Shown piece by piece: positions 58,389-64,000 of a stretch of 64,000 bases of DNA (position 1 is the stretch's first letter; every line of letters begins with the position of its first letter). The position numbers and the translations under genes are program-made. The stretch comes from Bidens hawaiensis (lineage: Eukaryota > Streptophyta > Magnoliopsida > Asterales > Asteraceae), in assembly GCA_021521415.1 (NCBI GenBank), contig JAIQDT010004973.1:1-64000 (forward strand). Reading direction: 5' to 3'. The notes under the pieces are model-generated. The model ran no database searches. It was not told where the DNA came from and saw only the letters and a program-made list of their open reading frames with translations.

Positions 58389-61300
58389 TTAACAGAAGAA
58401 CATAGAGTTGCAAACATTTTCCTGCAGCTTGGGCAACTGAGGAACCGGCACTGCACTAGCTGACGTAACACCAGTACCACCATGGCTTGAAGATGTCTCC
58501 GAGTGGTCTTCAAACTTCATAAACTGCGACATCTGTGTAGCTGCCAAATGCGCATAGCAAATCGGTGCAACTGTTTACAACAAAACAGAATATCAGTAAT
58601 TGATAGTTAACTGAGGTGTTTAAGCTCAGGCTCTGTTTTAGACCGCTGAGATATTGAGCTCGAGGCTGACTTGGTTTTAAACTGAGCTGGTTCGACTTGG
58701 TTTGTTTTTAACTTGTCTATAATAAGCAATGGGATCCGAGAGGTATAAATCCACTCTTTTTAAAAATTATTTTAAAATTATATTACATGTTTGTAAAATA
58801 TATTAGAAGTAAATAATCCGAGCCAAACACAGCCATGCTAACATGCAAGCCAGTCCGGTTCGTTGAGAAACAAGCCGAGCTAAGCTCGCTTTCTATCCAA
58901 GCCGGCTCAGCTCGGCTCATTACAATCCGAGCCAAGCAAGCTTTTTGAACCAAACTAAGCTCAGGTGCTAAAATAGAATACAACTTACCAACAGAGATTG
59001 CAGTAGTGCTCCTCTGGTAACTGTAAAAATTAAGAGTAAAGAATTAGAAAACAGGCTTAAAACATCCAATACACATAAATTCCAAAACAAAATACAATAT
59101 AATATTATACAAGGAGATGAACGAAAGACAAACTTACACGTAGGACAGCGAGTGCACAAGTTCCTGGAGATCATCAGGTGAGAATCCAATCTCATCAAAC
59201 AGAACATGATAATGTGTTGGTCTGGTAGTCCCCTGTTATTCATACATTTCGTGCGAATAAAAATACCAAAACATTTCTCGTTCAATTTCCAAAATGTAAC
59301 TTCCCATCTACAGTTTCGAATATATTCTTTAAACATAAAAACAAAAGGTTTAGAATACTTACAATCATCCCAGCATGAGCACACATGTAGAAATCATTGT
59401 TTCGAGGATGGCAAACCTTGTTATCGATCACAGTACCTGTGAAAACGAACAGCATATTAACGGACTTACCTTCAGATGATCAGATAACTAAAATTAAATT
59501 ATAATGGTAAATAATTATCAGGAAAATTACCAGGGGGAACATTATCAGGAGACCCTTGCTGGAAGAACTTTGTGTGGTGATTCTTCTGAGCAATTATCAG
59601 CAGAAACTTTGGGCACCATTTCTCATCTAGAAACTTGCACGCCTGCACCGTTTGAATGAATATAAAAAAGTTTCCATTTTTATTAAGAAAATGATTTAAG
59701 AAATGCCGGACAAACCTCAATGATCTGGTCTAGTTCAATATTGAGAACTTGGCTAAATTGAGATTCACTCACACCGTCCCTACAAAATTAAGCACAAAAT
59801 TGATTGCACTAATGTCTAACATATAAATAATACCACAACGCAACATATAAACTTTATCTGCCATTTGCCATGAGTATAAACTATAAACTCAAATATGATT
59901 GGCAGAACCTTTATAGAAAATATGTAAAATCAATAACCAAAAGCATTTCCTGCTTGTTTGTAATCCAATTTTATGAAAATAATATCTAAATATTAAAACT
60001 GGCATTCCATACAAAAAATAAAACAAACTAAAAACCAAAACTGTTTACTTAGAATAAAAAAACAGTGCCTGACTCTAAAAATATCTCAGAAACTAAAAGC
60101 ATCAGTTATTTGAGTTGTTAAAATCAGCGGCGAAGATTTTAAACATGAGTATTAACAAAGCCATTTTATTATCAAAGAATTTACCTGAAGATAATAATCT
60201 GGTCAGGCTTTCGCTTGCCAGAGCTCATATAGAAGTCGAGCAGAACCTCCCTGTCACAAAAAAAAATTATTAGCAACCAAGACTATTTTCAAAATATATT
60301 AGCAAAAAATATTATTTAAAACCAAAAAAAGGTGACCCACTTCATTATGCCAGCATCCTCGGTGTCAGAAACCTTCTTGAACAGAGAGTCAACCATTTCA
60401 ACTTTGGGTGACTGGGTGCGAACAGAAGCTCTATAGCGCGAGATCGATGGCCATTGGCGTGAACTAACAACCTGCATAGATGATGAAAGAAGTAAAATTC
60501 ATGCAGCGAATTTTAAAACAAAAAATTATAAACAAAAAACAATCAGTAAAGTTACCGCTGCAATTGAGGGCACATCAGATTGACCAGGCTGACCATGAGA
60601 CACGTCCATTCCAAGAATGAGTGTTGGTGACGTGGACACAATTGGAATAGCATGATTATGCTCAACAACTAACATAGAGTTCAATCCTCCCAGCTGCATG
60701 CAAGTACAGATCAAATATTACTTTTGAAAATTCATTTTTCCTCTAAATAAACAGACTTAATATTACGAATTGTTACTTTTGCGTTTATCTTCAGCAGAAC
60801 ATTCGTCAAATATTGATCATTGACTCTCGTGGGAGCAATGCATTGGGTCACAATACCAAAGTCTGCAAGGCACTTCTTCTTCCAAGGACCTAAAGAGTTG
60901 CATGACAGCATTTTTTCAGTAAAAATCATTTCTAAAAAAATTTAAAATATATATTAAAGGGTAAATAAAGAGTAGAAACTGACCATAGAGATCAGAATTC
61001 TTCCTCTCAGGTAACAAGCAAAGGAGAAACTGAGGAGCTCCAGGAAGTTTAGACTGAATGAAGTCAAACATTTTCTCGACTCTAATAACAGGTGGGCCCC
61101 GCCTATTTTGAGGGCTTTCCTCAAACACATCAAAAGGCTCATCGATTTTCTACAAATTAAAAGGAAAAGGCATAAACGTAAGTTAATCGAATGTGTTGGC
61201 AAAACCAGACAAAAGGATTCAAACAGAAAGATCAATATTAGAGCATACAATCCCTTTCATGCCTCCACATTTAATCAGATCCCTCACAAGAGCGCGGATG

Positions 61301-63711
61301 TCGCAACGAGCTGAAAAGTTGGCAACAGCCCACTTTTCGATTTTTGTGGGATCAACTAGTTTCTGTTTGAACAAAAAAAAATCTTCAGTTTATTGTATAC
61401 AAAGAGGATCATAAAACAATTAAAACAATCACCTTGTTGTTAAAGTTCCATCTCCCGTTCCTTGTGAAGAAATCTTCACCATTGCCCGCTTTAAGCTGAG
61501 ATTTAACAAAAGGTACATCAATCCATCAAACTTAACTTAAACTAAAAATTACAAGATCAAATAAATAAAATAAAACAAAAACAAATACCTTTGGTGCTGT
61601 AAGAATACGGCCATCAACTTGTGTAAAGTCTTTGCTTATTTTGATGCCACAAGATCTCAACAACGGCTCATCGTCATACTTGTTGTCTCTCAGAGCCTGA
61701 AAATACACAAAGTAAGCATCTTTTAAAACCCAAAATGTACTCAATATAACATTTAAGTCGAGCCATACCTCAGACAGAACTCTCATTCTTTCTTGAGGTT
61801 TTTGCCTAGATTTCTCCACCAAAGAGGCTCGCTGCAATGTGTTGAGTGCTTTCGTGTAGCGTTGCAAAGAGACCAATGTACAGAACTACAAAAAAAACCC
61901 CCAAATAGTTAGAAAAGGATTCACGAAAAACAATCCAACAATTTTAAACAAATGAAGTCACATTTTTGCACCTCGATAGGAAGAAATATTGGCTTTTTTG
62001 GCTTCCCAACATTAATACACGGTAAGTCTCCAGAATATTGCAAGTTCATTTTGCGATAATTCACAAAATAGTCGTACACAGTAACCTCCATTGTCTCAAA
62101 TTCACCATTCTCATCTTTCGTCTTTTGCCTCAGTGAAAACCTACAAAAAGTTAAATCTTTACTTGAACCCATGTTCTTGTGCCATATAATCAATAAACAC
62201 AAATGAGAAAAAACATACAGCTGCTGATTGCATGGCTTCTCACTTAATCCAGTTATCTTGTACTCGGTGTTAGTCTCATTGTTTTTAATCCTAAGGTTCT
62301 TTAGGGTGCGCTTGGCCTGCCGGAAGTAAACTGTATTGTTAGATAAATGCAAAATAGCACACGAAACTGGAATTGGAATTGTTTATTACCTTTGCCCAGT
62401 CAACGGAATAGGGATCCTTGACATTTTGGTTAACAATCAGAAAATCAACCACCGGTCCAGGTTGGATAATCATGGTAGTTGACACATCTGATGATCAATG
62501 AATAACTGTTAGTGACAAATCGTGATCGTATGTTATAACATAAATGATGATCAAGGAATAACTGTTGTGTCAAATCATGATCGTATGTTATAATTTAAAT
62601 GTTTGAAGTGAAGCTAATTCGGTAAGATTTACCGATGTTCAGGGATAGACCACCCTGAGATGTACGGAAACTTGAATGGAACCCACGGCACCCAAGCACA
62701 CCACCTCCAACATCAGCAAAATTCTTCACATCATTATGGAAAAATGATTGACGAACAAGCAAGCAGCCCCTGGTTTTATATTATAAAATGTTACCAAAAA
62801 GAAAGTTAATTGTTTACAGAGTCATTAATTAAATCTGTTTAGAAATACAGTATTCATTGGTCAACGACATCTGTTTTCTACTTATTTATTAAAAGTATTC
62901 TATTTATTTATTAAAAAGTTGTTCTGTGTGTTAAGCAAGTACTCGAACATTTAGTTCAATCTAGATATTTCGAGTAAATAGTCACCCAGCATGCATCTTT
63001 ACTGCATAAACCTTGTAAATCAGTTTAGTCAAAATTCACATTACTAATGCAAGCTTCTTATCATGTTTTAACACACTATATATTCATAACTCCGAATAAG
63101 AAAAACATTCATCTTGGCATGACCCATATAGAAAATTCCCGGTATTTATCTCAGCCGTCCATCAAGAGCCCGTATTGCCACCTCTATTCAGGTTTAAACT
63201 TACTGTTTGGCTGCATGTTGCCTTAAGATGATATCAAGCACCCTCAAGGCTTCTTGTGAGTTTTCAGATTCCTGGCCTCTTAAAGCTTGTGCAATAGCCT
63301 GCATTGGGATTTTAGCAGCAAAACTCAACTCCACTTTAAAAGTTTTCGATTGATATGAACGGCGAACTCTTTTCTTGTCAGTATCATTGTCAGGGCTAGC
63401 ATTTCCATTGTTCCTGAAAATTCAAACGCATAACAGTCAAAACAAATAACAGCTTATTTCAAACTAAAACTGCATTCGCGATGTTTGTAAACACTCAAAA
63501 TGTACCTATTGGAATTCATACTATCAAGTACAACAGTGAACTCGAGTTTATTCCTCGGAAGTGCACCAACAGTAAACAAACTCTTCTCTCCATCATAAGC
63601 AAACTCTTTTCCATCAAGTTCAGACTTGTAAGTTTCATGAACTTTATCGAGCACTTTTCGGCCCACACCTTTTGCATCTACAGGACGACCATCTTCATAG
63701 AAAAGTGCCAC
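58389..63711 (-). CDS. AGO4: Argonaute protein of the AGO4/6/9 clade, N-terminal exon(s) outside window
   Basis: AGO4-clade proteins bind 24-nt siRNAs and guide RNA-directed DNA methylation in the nucleus. I place 21 exons on the minus strand, in transcript order: 63506-63711, 63204-63413, 62633-62769, 62390-62487, 62219-62316, 61972-62140, 61769-61885, 61589-61696, 61433-61495, 61249-61362, 60984-61149, 60777-60889, 60556-60693, 60341-60471, 60185-60250, 59716-59779, 59531-59642, 59363-59436, 59138-59232, 58989-59020, 58389-58570. All introns are GT-AG. The sum is 2493 bp, a single open frame of 830 residues plus stop, without a break. N-domain: VALFYEDGRPVDAKGVGRK. PAZ region: LRNKR-type KRTLKNLRIK and LPCINVGKP. 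MID: RRGPPVIRVEKMF. PIWI carries DEDH: LGMDVSHG, KVEMVDS, FRDGVSES and CYAHLAA. The C-terminus is NSMFFC. About 95 residues are missing at the N-terminus compared with Arabidopsis AGO4. The exact AGO4-versus-AGO9 assignment would need a tree. Confidence 0.95.
58571..58988 (-). repeat. Last argonaute intron with a degenerate gagctc/gctcgg repeat
   Basis: Between about 58600 and 58970 this intron contains clustered gagctc, gctcggctc and ccgagc motifs unlike the A/T-rich neighbouring introns. Such sequence is common in non-autonomous hAT-type elements of plants. I could not define ends or a target-site duplication, so the identification is weak. Confidence 0.35.
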
Positions 63712-64000
63712 CTGTTTGGTAAAAGAAATTAACAAATTTAATCCTTAAACCAAGTAAAATATGATCTAAATAAAAATAGACAAATATTATTTAGGCCTTA
63801 CTCAATGTTAAAAGATTAATACATTTTATCATCAGTCAATGTTAGTCAACTCTAAATAAATTTTCAATAGTTGATCAGATTAATCGAATGTTGATCAGAT
63901 TAATTAAACTAACAGAAAACTGAATCTATGATAACTAATTTCCAGCAAAGTGACTAGAATAATGTTGATTACCAAAACTATGATCCCTGAAACAAGTAAT
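63712..64000 (-). other. Argonaute intron running off the window
   Basis: A/T-rich sequence upstream of the first visible exon, with a good acceptor (ccaaacag on the minus strand) at its exon-proximal end. No further exon is visible before the window edge, so the exon with the start codon lies to the right. Confidence 0.7.

Noticed and set aside
58968..59384. 138-residue minus-strand ORF spanning 58968-59384
   Set aside because: It runs across argonaute exons and introns out of frame. The exon structure with GT-AG borders explains the region.

Overview
This window is plant nuclear DNA, almost certainly from a eudicot. The evidence is a multi-exon AGO4-clade argonaute gene with GT-AG introns, Ty1/copia LTR retrotransposons primed by initiator-Met tRNA, a hAT DNA transposon, a Harbinger-type MITE, and a long satellite of about 179 bp. 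The style of the retroelements (a long post-pol ORF, and a reverse transcriptase carrying the motif GVQQGDPLGP) reminds me of Asteraceae genomes. That assignment is from memory and is tentative.

Layout. (1) 1-11007: the 3' ten-plus kilobases of a decayed copia element (copy 1): broken gag, broken pol (protease-integrase, then RT-RNase H), a 2.2-kb non-coding region with structured repeats, a broken post-pol ORF and a 378-bp 3' LTR. (2) 11008-42610: about 31.6 kb of head-to-tail satellite, roughly 176 monomers of 179 bp. The edges are irregular. One interior block (about 18.6-22.7 kb) has an 8-monomer higher-order period (~1430 bp), and the core (27.6-36.5 kb) has five near-identical 10-monomer units of 1789 bp. 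A 7-monomer version of the 10-mer (26332-27582) comes just before that core. (3) 42611-52565: a non-LTR-type reverse-transcriptase element inserted in the satellite. It is split at 44200/52045 by copia copy 2, which has two 472-bp LTRs with four differences, the 5-bp duplication GGGAC, a PBS and a PPT. Copy 2 has lost its integrase core and RT by an internal deletion, and also the N-terminal part of its post-pol ORF. (4) 52566-52783: the last satellite monomer or so. (5) 52784-57999: AT-rich spacer, then a complete but inactivated hAT element (54113-57354, 8-bp duplication TGGTACCC), then a foldback MITE (57443-57996, TTA duplication). (6) 58389 to the window end, minus strand: an AGO4-type argonaute gene. 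Its 21 visible exons give 830 residues in one open frame, with all four catalytic DEDH positions present. The N-terminal exon lies beyond the right edge.

How it fits together. The AGO gene is the only host gene I can support. Everything else is repeat DNA of the kind that AGO4-dependent RNA-directed DNA methylation normally targets. The satellite with its internal higher-order structure, and the copia family with its unusual density of GGCGAAGTT/AACTTCGCC inverted motifs and its post-pol ORF, are the two parts most worth following up. The many 60-70-residue ORFs within 11-42.6 kb are by-products of the satellite monomer and are not annotated as genes.
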